Assembly (NCBI GenBank): GCA_963822985.1
Contig: CAWGJU010000013.1
Span: 372,001 to 436,000 of the forward strand
DNA from: Thermohalobaculum sp963822985
Lineage (GTDB): Bacteria > Pseudomonadota > Alphaproteobacteria > Rhodobacterales > Rhodobacteraceae
Length of the DNA: 64,000 nt
Direction: 5' to 3'
Below the pieces are notes generated by a model, which searched no databases, was not told where the DNA came from, and worked only from the letters and a program-made list of their open reading frames with translations. Numbering within the stretch: position 1 is the first letter of the stretch; every line of letters starts with the position of its first letter. Shown here piece by piece: positions 43,568 through 51,410 of this stretch. The position numbers and the translations under genes were made by a program.

Positions 43568-46138
43568 TTGGCGTCTGCGCCGATGCTGCACCTGACCGAG
43601 ATCGGCGCCGCCGGCACCCCCGGCGCCGCCGCCTTCTTCGCCGGCTATGGCGACGTCGCCGGGCATGACGAGGCGTTCATGCCGGACGGCCAGCCGCGAC
43701 CGCACTGGCGCGGCCTGCTCGACTGGCTGGGCGCCGTCGGCCGCGAGGGCTACGGGGCCGCCGCCCTCGATCTCGCGCGGCTGCGCACCGAAAGCGGCGT
43801 CGCCTTCGCCAGCCGGACGGCCGACCAAGGCGCCGGCGACGCGCTGCCCGTGCTCGTCTCCGCCGCCGACTGGGCCGAGCTCGCCGCCGGCATCGAGCAG
43901 CGCGCGCGGCTGGCCGAGGCCGCCATCGCCGATGTCTACGCGGGCGGCCGCGCGCTCGGCGCGGGGCTGCTGCCCCCGGGACTCATCTATGGCGGACCGG
44001 GCTTCGCCGCGCACTGCGCCGGCTGGGAAAGGCCGCCGCGGCACTGGCTCCACGTCTACGAGGCCGATGTCGCGCGCACCGCCGAGGGCAGTTGGGTGCT
44101 GCTGGCCGACCGGCTCGACACGCCGCTCGGCGACGGCTGGCTGCTCGCCAACCGCATCGCCGTCAGCCAGGCGCTGGCCGAGCCCTTCGTCGACCTCGGC
44201 GTCCGGCGCCTGGCCAGCACATACGCCGCCTTCCAGGACCATCTCGACCAGATGATGGGCTGGGACGGCCGGATGGCGCTCCTGACCGCCGGCGAGGACG
44301 ATCCTCGCTTCTTCAGCCATGCCTATTTCGCCCGCTACATGAGCGCCGCGCTGATCGAGCCCGCCGACCTGACCGTTCGCGAAGGCGCCGCCTATGTGAA
44401 GACGCTCGACGGGCTGAAGCGGGTCGACGTGCTGCTGCGCGGCGTGGCGGATGCCGGGATCGACGCGCTGCACCGGCCTGGCCGCGCCGCCTTCGGCGCG
44501 CCCGCGCTCTCGCTCGCCGCGCGCTCGGGCTCGCTCAAGATCGCCAACGCCATCGGCTCGGCCGTCTTCGCCCATCGCGCGCTCGCTCCTTACGCGCACC
44601 GGCTGGCGAAATACCTCCTCGGCGAGGAGCTCCGCCTCGCCGACGCGCCCTGCCTCTGGCTCGGCACCCCGCGCGCCCGCGAGCAGGTGCTGGCCGAGCG
44701 CGGTCTCTGGCGCATCCAGCCGCTGACCTCGGACGACGACGAGCCGGTCACGCTGGCGCTCGACGACGAAGCGGAGGATCCCCTGGCCTCTCGCCTCGCC
44801 CGCTTCGGCGAGAGGCTCTGCGCCGTCCAGACCCCGCCGCTCGCGCGCACCCCTGTCTGGCGGGGCGAGGGCGTCCGCCCGGCCGAGTGGATGATGCGGG
44901 TCTTCGCCTGCCGCACCGCGGACGGGATTCGCATCGTGCCGGGCGGGGTCGCCGCCGTGGTCGAGCCCGGCCGCTCGGCGCCGGCGCTCGGCTTCGGCAA
45001 GGACGTCTGGGTGCTGCCCGACGCCTCCCGCCCGCCCACGGCCGACACCGGCACGCCGCTCGCCGCCCGGCTGGGCGCCACGCATCTGCGCCGCACCGGC
45101 CGCGACCTGCTCAGCCGGGTGGCGGACGACATCTTCTGGCTCGGCCGCAATGCCGAGCGCACCGAGCACGTGCTGCGGCTCCTCGGCGTGTGCCTGCGCC
45201 GCCAGCTCAGCGGCAACCGGACGGACGCGGACCCCGAGGGGCTCTGCACGCTGATCGAGATCCTCGCCGAGCCGGACCCCGCGCTTACGGGCGCGGCGCG
45301 TTTCCGCGACGCCGTCGCCCGGCTGCTCGGCGGCCCCGAGATCGGCGGCCTCGAGATCGGCGGCGAGGAGCAGGACTATGCCTTGCCCGCCCTGCTGCAG
45401 GCGCTGCGCGCCGGCGCGCTGCGTGCCCGCTTCGCAATCTCGGACGAGAGCTGGCGCTCGATCGAGCGGCTCTGCGCCGACCCGCGCTGGCAGGACGCCG
45501 CCTCCATGCGGCCCGGCGCGGCGCTGGCCCGGCTGATCGAGGAGTTGGTCCACGCGCTCTCGGCCTTCGCGGGCACGGCGCAGGAGAACCTGACCCGCAA
45601 CTGGGCGTGGCGCTTCCTCGAGATGGGCCGCCGGCTCGAGCGGGGCATCCAGATCTCGTTGGTCGCGCAGCGCCTCGCCGGCGTCCAACGCCCGGTCGAG
45701 GAGACCTATCTGCGGGCCTGGCTGACGCTGTCTGATTCCGCCTCGGCCTACCGGGCGCGCTACATGATGACGGCGCAGCCGGCGGCGGTGATCGACCTCT
45801 TGGTGCTCGACGAGACGAACCCGCGCTCGCTTGCCTTCCAGCTCGCGCATCTCGAGCGGGTGCTCGCCCAGCTGCCGACCGACATCCCCTATCGCCGGCC
45901 CGAGCACCGGCTGGCGCTCGAGCTGCTGACCGGGCTGCGCCTGTGCGACGCGGCGCCGCTGGCGCGCGCCGACGCCGAGGGCCGCCGCGACGAGCTCGTC
46001 GCGCTGACGGAGCGCTGCCGCGAGGGGCTCGAGGACACCTCGGACCTGATCGCCCGCGCCTTCTTCGCCCATGCCGAGCTGCCCGAGGCGCTGCTCTCGC
46101 AGGCCCGCCAGCAGCCCCCGCGGGAACGCCCGGAATGA
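43568..46138 (+). CDS. Circularly permuted ATP-grasp protein fused to alpha-E domain
   Basis: 856 aa. Residues 1-510 match the circularly permuted ATP-grasp type 2 family (DVARTAEGSWVLLADRLDTPLGDGW, YVKTLDGLKRVDVLLRGV, ANAIGSAVFAHRAL, APCLWLG); residues 515-850 match the helical alpha-E (DUF403) domain (SRVADDIFWLGRNAERTEHV, RNWAWRFLEMGRRLERG, NPRSLAFQLAHLERVL). Such enzymes are predicted to ligate amino acids or peptides with ATP. TTG 43568 has GAGG six bases upstream; ATG 43583 is an alternative. The stop overlaps the next start (ATGA), so both are coupled. Often the two domains are separate genes. Confidence 0.9.
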   Translation: MASAPMLHLTEIGAAGTPGAAAFFAGYGDVAGHDEAFMPDGQPRPHWRGLLDWLGAVGREGYGAAALDLARLRTESGVAFASRTADQGAGDALPVLVSAADWAELAAGIEQRARLAEAAIADVYAGGRALGAGLLPPGLIYGGPGFAAHCAGWERPPRHWLHVYEADVARTAEGSWVLLADRLDTPLGDGWLLANRIAVSQALAEPFVDLGVRRLASTYAAFQDHLDQMMGWDGRMALLTAGEDDPRFFSHAYFARYMSAALIEPADLTVREGAAYVKTLDGLKRVDVLLRGVADAGIDALHRPGRAAFGAPALSLAARSGSLKIANAIGSAVFAHRALAPYAHRLAKYLLGEELRLADAPCLWLGTPRAREQVLAERGLWRIQPLTSDDDEPVTLALDDEAEDPLASRLARFGERLCAVQTPPLARTPVWRGEGVRPAEWMMRVFACRTADGIRIVPGGVAAVVEPGRSAPALGFGKDVWVLPDASRPPTADTGTPLAARLGATHLRRTGRDLLSRVADDIFWLGRNAERTEHVLRLLGVCLRRQLSGNRTDADPEGLCTLIEILAEPDPALTGAARFRDAVARLLGGPEIGGLEIGGEEQDYALPALLQALRAGALRARFAISDESWRSIERLCADPRWQDAASMRPGAALARLIEELVHALSAFAGTAQENLTRNWAWRFLEMGRRLERGIQISLVAQRLAGVQRPVEETYLRAWLTLSDSASAYRARYMMTAQPAAVIDLLVLDETNPRSLAFQLAHLERVLAQLPTDIPYRRPEHRLALELLTGLRLCDAAPLARADAEGRRDELVALTERCREGLEDTSDLIARAFFAHAELPEALLSQARQQPPRERPE

Positions 46139-47019
46139 TCCTCGAGGTTCGCCACCGGACGCATTACCGCTATGCGGCGACGGCCGTCTTTTCGCAGCAC
46201 CTGCTGCACCTGACGCCACGCGCCGTTCCCGGCCAGCGCGTTCTGTCGACAGCGCTCTCCATCACGCCCGAGCCCGACGACATCGACCGGCACACCGACA
46301 TGTTCGGCAATGTCGTGCAGGTCGCGACCGTCTCGCGCCCGCATGACGAACTCGAGATCCTGGCCAGCGCCCGCGTCGACCGCGCCGAGCGCAACGCCTT
46401 CATCTTTGCGACCGCCGCCCCTTGGGAAGAGACGCGCGACGGGGCACTCGGGCTCGGCGGCCATACCCCCGCGGCCGACATCGCGCCCTTTGCCTTCCCC
46501 AGCCAGATGACGGCGCCCGACCGCGCGATCGAGCGCTTCGCGCGCGAGAGCTTCCAGCCCGGGCGCCCCGTGCTCGATGCCGCGGAAGAGCTCAACCAGC
46601 GCATCCATCACGGCTTCACCTACCTGCCGGGCTCGACGGCGGCCGATACGCTGCCGGCGCAGGCCTTCGCGCTCAGACAGGGCGTCTGCCAGGACTATGC
46701 CCATGTGATGCTGGCCGCGATCCGCAGCCTGCGCGTGCCGGCCCGCTATGTCTCGGGGTACCTGCGCACCACGCCGCCGCCCGGCGGCGAGCGGCTGGTC
46801 GGCGCCGATGCAAGCCATGCCTGGGTGGCGGTCTGGGACCCGGGGCTCGGCTGGGTCGAGTTCGACCCGACGAATGATTGCGTCCCCGGCGAGGACCATG
46901 TCGCGCTCGCCACCGGCCGCGACTATGGCGACGTCGCGCCCGTCTCGGGCGTGGTGATCGGCGCCGGGCAGCAGACGTTGACGGTCGGCGTCGACGTGCT
47001 CGCGCTCGCCCCCGCCTGA
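46135..47019 (+). CDS. Transglutaminase family protein (alpha-E associated)
   Basis: 294 aa. N-terminal beta domain RHRTHYRYAATAVFSQHLLHLTPR, followed by the papain-like core with catalytic Cys in LRQGVCQDYAHVML, His in ADASHAWVAVWDP and Asp in VEFDPTNDC. The whole belongs to the COG1305 group that travels with alpha-E and circularly permuted ATP-grasp genes; in that context it is thought to act as a peptidase or transpeptidase on the ligase product. Starts inside the stop of the ATP-grasp gene (ATGA). The stop codon lies in a short tandem repeat. Confidence 0.92.
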   Translation: MILEVRHRTHYRYAATAVFSQHLLHLTPRAVPGQRVLSTALSITPEPDDIDRHTDMFGNVVQVATVSRPHDELEILASARVDRAERNAFIFATAAPWEETRDGALGLGGHTPAADIAPFAFPSQMTAPDRAIERFARESFQPGRPVLDAAEELNQRIHHGFTYLPGSTAADTLPAQAFALRQGVCQDYAHVMLAAIRSLRVPARYVSGYLRTTPPPGGERLVGADASHAWVAVWDPGLGWVEFDPTNDCVPGEDHVALATGRDYGDVAPVSGVVIGAGQQTLTVGVDVLALAPA

Positions 47020-47107
47020 CCGCACCGGCCTGATCGCCCCAGCCTGACCGCCCGGCCTGACCGCAGCGGCCTGCCACCGGCGCTCGACCGCCCGGCTTGA
47101 CCGCGCC
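47014..47107. repeat. Imperfect tandem repeat of a GCCTGACCGC unit
   Basis: About six or seven units of 11-15 bases (GCCTGACCGCACCG, GCCTGATCGCCCCA, GCCTGACCGCCCG, GCCTGACCGCAGCG and degenerate copies) starting six bases before the end of the transglutaminase gene and including its stop codon. Confidence 0.7.
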
Positions 47108-47163
47108 TTGGCGAACCGATAGCGCGGCGGCATTCCCGGCCGATCGGTCCCTCCGAGACCCGC

Positions 47164-48108
47164 ATGTCCGCCCCTTTGCCCGGCAGCCTCGCCCAAACGC
47201 CCGCCCGCAAGCCCGCTCGCAGTGCCGCCGCCCGCGCCGCGCCCGCGGCACTGTGGCTCGCGCTGGTCCTGATCGGCGCCGCCTGGGGCAGCACGCAGCT
47301 TCTCTCCAAGATCATCATGACCGCCGGCCAGCCGCCGCTCGGCGTCGCCGCCGCCGTCAACCTGCTGGCCGGCGTCATCGCCGGCGCCCTGCTGCTGGCC
47401 ACCGGCCGGCGCCTGCCGCTCGGTCGCCGCCACCTTCTCTTCTACGCCGTCTGCGGGCTGACCGGCACGGCGCTGCCGAGCGTGCTCAGCTACACGGGTA
47501 TGCGCGAGCTGCCCGTCGGCATCATGGCGATCGTCATCTCGATTGTGCCGATCACCACCTTCCTCGGCGCCCTCCTGCTGCGCATGGAGCGGCCCCAGCC
47601 GCGGCGCATGCTCGGCCTCGCCTGCGGCACGACCGCGGTGCTCCTGCTGATCCTCCCGCAAGCGAGCCTGCCCGAACCGGGCGACGCCCCGTGGGTGATC
47701 CTGCCGGTCCTTGTCGGCCTCTCCTACACGGTCGAGAACCTCTACATCGCCGGCAACCGCCCTGCCGATGTCAACCCGCTGCAGGCGCTCTGCGGACTCG
47801 TCTGGGCGGCGCTCCTGCTGCTCCTGCCCGCCGCCGCCGCGACCGGCGCCTGGATGGATCTCGGCGGCTTCGGCACGGTCGAGCTCGCGCTCGTGCTCCT
47901 GACCTGCCTGCATCTCTGCGCCTATGGCGGCTTCGTCTGGCTGATCGGGCGGGGCGGGCCGGTCTTTGCGGCGCAGGTCGGCTATGTTGTCACGCTCTCG
48001 GGCGTGCTCCTCGGCATGGCCGTGCTGGGCGAGCGCCACTCCACCTGGGTCTGGCTCTCGCTGGCGCTGATGCTGACGGGCCTCGCCCTCGTCCGCCCGC
48101 GCCGCTGA
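47164..48108 (+). CDS. EamA/DMT-superfamily permease
   Basis: 314 aa with ten predicted helices in two EamA repeats (LVLIGAAWGSTQLLSKIIM at the N-terminus; VILPVLVGLSYTVENLYI in the second). Members export amino acids, nucleosides or other metabolites. Cytoplasmic N-terminal extension of about 30 residues rich in Ala, Pro and Arg. Start ATG 47164. Substrate unknown. It follows the transglutaminase locus by 144 bp on the same strand; a role in exporting its product is possible but only suggested by position. Confidence 0.85.
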   Translation: MSAPLPGSLAQTPARKPARSAAARAAPAALWLALVLIGAAWGSTQLLSKIIMTAGQPPLGVAAAVNLLAGVIAGALLLATGRRLPLGRRHLLFYAVCGLTGTALPSVLSYTGMRELPVGIMAIVISIVPITTFLGALLLRMERPQPRRMLGLACGTTAVLLLILPQASLPEPGDAPWVILPVLVGLSYTVENLYIAGNRPADVNPLQALCGLVWAALLLLLPAAAATGAWMDLGGFGTVELALVLLTCLHLCAYGGFVWLIGRGGPVFAAQVGYVVTLSGVLLGMAVLGERHSTWVWLSLALMLTGLALVRPRR

Positions 48109-48210
48109 CTTGCAGATGATCGCGATCGGCCGGACCCCGTCCGGCCTTCCCCAGCACCCCTGCGGCATCCGCCGCCGGACCGACGAATCCACGTATCGTG
48201 CCTGGGGCAG

Positions 48211-48291
48211 CCGCGCGCGGCGGGCCCCGCCCGCGCGCGGATGCGCGCGTGCGGGGGCATGTTTTGGCGCTTTCCGGGGCCCGCGCCCCGG
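48211..48291. terminator. Strong GC-rich hairpins between convergent genes
   Basis: Two inverted repeats, CCGCGCGCGG...CCGCGCGCGG (48211-48240) and CCGGGGC-CCGC-GCCCCGG (48274-48291), lie between the ends of the EamA and ubiG genes. No T-run follows, so intrinsic termination is only suggested. Confidence 0.4.
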
Positions 48292-48309
48292 GGAGCGCCG
48301 CCGCTTGGC

Positions 48310-49077
48310 TCAGTCCGGCTGGACCGCCGCCGCGACATAGTTGACGTCGAGGTCGCGCTCCGAGAGCCGCCAGGTCCAGCGGAGCGGATCGAAGACCATG
48401 CCCTTGCGGTCGACGGGCTGCAGCCCGGCGCCGGAGAGCATGGCGAAGAGCTCGTCCGGGGTGACGAACTTCGACCATCGGTGCGTGCCGCGCGGCAGCC
48501 AGCGCAGGACGTGCTCGGCGCCGACGATCGCCATCGCCCAGCTCTTGGGGTTCCGGTTGATCGTCGACACGATGGCGATCCCGCCCGGCCGGAGCAGAGC
48601 GGAGCAGGCGTCGAGAAACGCCTGCGGCGCGGCGACGTGCTCGATCACCTCCATGGCCAGCACGACGTCGAACCCCTCGCCCGCCGCCGCCAGCGCCTCG
48701 GCCGTCGTCGCCCGATAATCGATCGCCAGCCCCATGCGCTCGGCGTGCAGCCGTGCCACCGCGACGTTGCGCTCGGCGGCGTCCGCCCCGACCACCTCGG
48801 CGCCCAGCCGGGCCATCGGCTCGGCCAGCAGCCCGCCGCCGCAGCCGATGTCGAGCAGGCGCAGCCCCTCCAGAGCACGGCGCGCCCGCGGGTCGCGGCC
48901 GTGCTGCGCCAATACCTGCTCGACGATATAGCCGAGACGGCAGGGGTTCATCCGGTGCAGCGGCCGGAACTCGCCGTCCGGGTCCCACCAGGCCTCCGCC
49001 AAGGCTTCGAACCGCGCGACCTCCGCCGGATCGACCGTGCCGCGGCTGCGTTCTGCCTCTGCCATGCGCCCCATCAT
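48310..49077 (-). CDS. ubiG: UbiG, ubiquinone biosynthesis O-methyltransferase
   Basis: 255 aa. SAM-dependent methyltransferase that acts twice in ubiquinone synthesis. Seen: VDPAEVARFEALAEAWWDPDGEFRPLHRMNPCRLGYI, the UbiG-specific N-terminal block, then LLDIGCGGGLLAEPMARLGAEVVGAD (SAM site), VVLAMEVIEHV, and STINRNPKSWAMAIVGAEHVLRWLPRGTHRWSKF. ATGs at 49077, 49074 and 49065 are possible starts; GGGAGG is 12 bases upstream of the first. Confidence 0.95.
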   Translation of the reverse strand: MMGRMAEAERSRGTVDPAEVARFEALAEAWWDPDGEFRPLHRMNPCRLGYIVEQVLAQHGRDPRARRALEGLRLLDIGCGGGLLAEPMARLGAEVVGADAAERNVAVARLHAERMGLAIDYRATTAEALAAAGEGFDVVLAMEVIEHVAAPQAFLDACSALLRPGGIAIVSTINRNPKSWAMAIVGAEHVLRWLPRGTHRWSKFVTPDELFAMLSGAGLQPVDRKGMVFDPLRWTWRLSERDLDVNYVAAAVQPD

Positions 49078-49184
49078 CACAGCCCCTGTCCTCCCGAGGT
49101 TTCCGCTTTGCATAGCCGATCTAGTGCAGTATCCGGCTGGAAGCCATGTTGCAGGGGCGCTCGTCGCCGCGGCGAAAGAACCGG

Positions 49185-50132
49185 ATGACGACACCGCGCC
49201 TCTATCCGCAGATCGAGCCGTACAGCCGTTTCCGCCTCGAGGTCGGCAATGGCCACGAGCTCTATTGCGAGCTCTGCGGCAACCCCGAGGGCAAGACGGC
49301 CGTCGTGCTGCATGGCGGCCCGGGCGCCGGATGCAGCCCCTTTATGCGCCGCTTCTTCGACCCCAAGCGATACCGCGTGCTGCTGTTCGACCAGCGCGGC
49401 GCTGGCAAGTCGACGCCCGCGGGCGGACTCGAGCACAACACGACCTGGGACCTCGTCGGCGATCTCGAGCGGCTGCGGATCCATCTCGGCATCGACAGCT
49501 GGCTGCTCTTCGGCGGCTCCTGGGGCTCGGCGCTCGCGCTCCTCTATGCGCAGAGCCATCCGGAGCATGTCAGCGAGCTGCTGCTGCGCGGCGTCTTCAC
49601 GATGAGCGTGGCCGAGCTCGACTGGTTCTATGGCGGCGGTGCCGCGCGCTTCTACCCGGAGGCCTGGGAGGATTTTGTCGAGCCGATCCCGGCGGCGGAG
49701 CGCGACGACATCATCGGCGCCTATCATCGCCGCCTGACCTCGCCGGACGAGGCGGTGCAGACCCGCTATGCCCGGCCCTGGGTCCGCTGGGAGACGTCGA
49801 CCGCGGCGCTCCGACCGCCGCGCGGCAACCCGCCGGTGAACGGCGGCTATGCCCGCGCTTTCGCCCGGATCGAGAGCCACTTCTTCTTCCACAGGGGCTG
49901 GCTCGAGCGCGACGACCAGATCATGGCCGCCATGCCCCGCATCGCCCACATTCCGGGGGTGATGGTCCAGGGTCGCTATGACGTCATCTGCCCGCCGCTG
50001 ACGGCGACGCGCCTCGCCGCCGCCTGGCCGGCAGCCGAGCTCATGCTGATCGACGATGCCGGCCACGCGCTGAGCGAGCCCGGCATCACCTCGGCGCTGA
50101 TCGAGGCGACCGACCGCTTCCGATCGGGCTGA
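49185..50132 (+). CDS. pip: Prolyl iminopeptidase
   Basis: 315 aa. Alpha/beta hydrolase S33. VVLHGGPGAGCSPFMRRFFDPKRYRVLLFDQRGAGKSTP oxyanion block, nucleophile elbow FGGSWGSALALLYA (Ser), Asp in VQGRYDVICPP and His in DDAGHALSEPG. Releases N-terminal proline from peptides in the cytoplasm. ATG 49185 matches the conserved N-terminus (LYPQIEPYSRFRLEV); ATG 49146 would add a basic leader. Confidence 0.94.
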   Translation: MTTPRLYPQIEPYSRFRLEVGNGHELYCELCGNPEGKTAVVLHGGPGAGCSPFMRRFFDPKRYRVLLFDQRGAGKSTPAGGLEHNTTWDLVGDLERLRIHLGIDSWLLFGGSWGSALALLYAQSHPEHVSELLLRGVFTMSVAELDWFYGGGAARFYPEAWEDFVEPIPAAERDDIIGAYHRRLTSPDEAVQTRYARPWVRWETSTAALRPPRGNPPVNGGYARAFARIESHFFFHRGWLERDDQIMAAMPRIAHIPGVMVQGRYDVICPPLTATRLAAAWPAAELMLIDDAGHALSEPGITSALIEATDRFRSG

Positions 50133-50442
50133 GCGGCCCGGACCTCTGGCCCTGGGCTCATACGTCCTCCGGGGCTATTTTCCCGGCAGCGAGGAACCGG
50201 ATACCTTTGCCGCGCCGATCACGTGCGCAGCACCGAGCCGGTCGACCGGAGTCGCGGTCGATGCCCAGCGGGAACTTGGCCCGAGGGATCCGGCGCGGCA
50301 TTGATCTCAATCAACGAACGGGGCAGACCGTCAGGGCATATCCGGTGGGACAGGATGGCACGGGCGCCCCCGCGACGGGATACCGGACGGGGTTCTGGGC
50401 GGAGTTTCGGGCGATCCGGGAAGTCTTCGGGAAGGGACGAGC
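50133..50442. other. 310-bp spacer upstream of a small conserved gene
   Basis: No gene is supported. Contains one perfect FNR/FixK-type box (listed at 50301) and otherwise nothing recognisable. Confidence 0.4.
50301..50314. promoter_or_regulatory. FNR/FixK-type box
   Basis: TTGAT-CTCA-ATCAA, a perfect match to the TTGAT-N4-ATCAA half-site pair bound by FnrL, FixK and related CRP/FNR regulators. It lies 129 bases before the 122-aa gene at 50443, on the only gene that could be driven from it in the forward direction; pip ends upstream. Confidence 0.75.
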
Positions 50443-50811
50443 ATGGACGGGGACCGGCTCAATGCCACCGCGCAGGCGGTCGAGAGCACAGGCGACGTCG
50501 GATCGGAACTGCGATCAAATGTCGTCGAGGCGATCAGGTCGGCCTTTCCGGAGCCGGCGCGGCTTCTGCGGCCGGATTCGGACCTGCTCAACTCGACCGA
50601 TGCGGCCCTGCACATCGTCGACGCTCTGGTTCCCGCCTGGGAGATCTCGATCAAAGGCGTGGCCCTCGAATATGACGGGCACTGGGTCTGCACCCTTCGA
50701 GAGACGAGCTCGCCCGACAACGAGATGATCGGGGTCGGCCGTGCGCCCTCCCTGCCCCGGGCGCTGATCGCGGCGCTGCTGAGGATCGCCGCGCTGCGCG
50801 CCGGCCGCTGA
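50443..50811 (+). CDS. Conserved hypothetical protein, 122 aa
   Basis: No signal peptide or membrane helix. Residues 65-118 form a compact alpha/beta-looking segment: WEISIKGVALEYDGHWVCTLRETSSPDNEMIGVGRAPSLPRALIAALL, which I believe recurs as a small uncharacterised family in alphaproteobacteria. GGGAAGGGA precedes ATG 50443. A perfect FNR/FixK-type box 129 bases upstream suggests expression under low oxygen. Function unknown. Confidence 0.7.
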   Translation: MDGDRLNATAQAVESTGDVGSELRSNVVEAIRSAFPEPARLLRPDSDLLNSTDAALHIVDALVPAWEISIKGVALEYDGHWVCTLRETSSPDNEMIGVGRAPSLPRALIAALLRIAALRAGR

Positions 50812-50871
50812 CGGACAAGGCGCTGACAGCCGGCGCGGGTGCCGCGCGTACCGCCTAGGGCGGTGCGCGCC

Positions 50872-51288
50872 TCAGCCGTCGCCGTCCAGATCCCGCCGCA
50901 CCCGCTCGTCGCCCAGCATCTCGCGCGTCCGGTCCATCCGGTCATAGCTCTCGTCCAGCACGAAGCGCAGCTCGGGCGAGTGGCGGAGTTGCACCCGCCG
51001 GCTGACCTCGCGGCGAATCTCGCCCTTGGCGCGGTTCAGCGCCTCCAGCGTCGCCTCCGCCTCGCGGCCGCCGAGCGGCAGCACATAGACCGAGGCGACC
51101 TTGAGGTCGGGCGAAGTCCGCACCTCGCCAACCGTGATCGAGACGCCCGAAAGCGCGGGCTCGTGCAGGTCGCCGCGGATCAGGATCTCCGACAGCGTCC
51201 TGCGGATCAGCTCGCCGACCCTCAGCTGACGCTGCGAGGGGCCGCCCATCTGCCCGGCGGCATGGTCGCGCAATTGTCGCTTGGGCAT
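50872..51288 (-). CDS. rbfA: Ribosome-binding factor A
   Basis: 138 aa, KH-like domain. QRQLRVGELIRRTLSEILIRGDLHEPAL, VSITVGEVRTSPDLKVASVYVLPLG, and LRHSPELRFVLDESYDRMDRTREML are diagnostic. Needed for 30S maturation and 16S 5'-end processing. GGAGGAT precedes ATG 51288. In many genomes rbfA follows infB; here infB, nusA and truB are absent and rbfA lies 122 bp behind a TRAP transporter gene. Confidence 0.93.
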   Translation of the reverse strand: MPKRQLRDHAAGQMGGPSQRQLRVGELIRRTLSEILIRGDLHEPALSGVSITVGEVRTSPDLKVASVYVLPLGGREAEATLEALNRAKGEIRREVSRRVQLRHSPELRFVLDESYDRMDRTREMLGDERVRRDLDGDG

Positions 51289-51410
51289 GGGCCATCCTCC
51301 GCAAATCGGCATGGTCGCACCCCGGCGGCCGGCCTGTCCAGCGGCTCGGGCCTCCCGGCAGCCCCCCTCAGCCGAGCGCCAGCCGAGCGCCCGCACAGCG
51401 CGGCGCGAGC

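Noticed and set aside
47014..47107. Possible CRISPR array
   Set aside because: Units are 11-15 bases, imperfect and contiguous without spacers; no cas genes.
43565..48192. Two overlapping minus-strand open frames of 884 and 767 aa
   Set aside because: Both are shadows of the ATP-grasp/alpha-E, transglutaminase and EamA genes; composition is Arg/Gly/Ala-rich with no domain.
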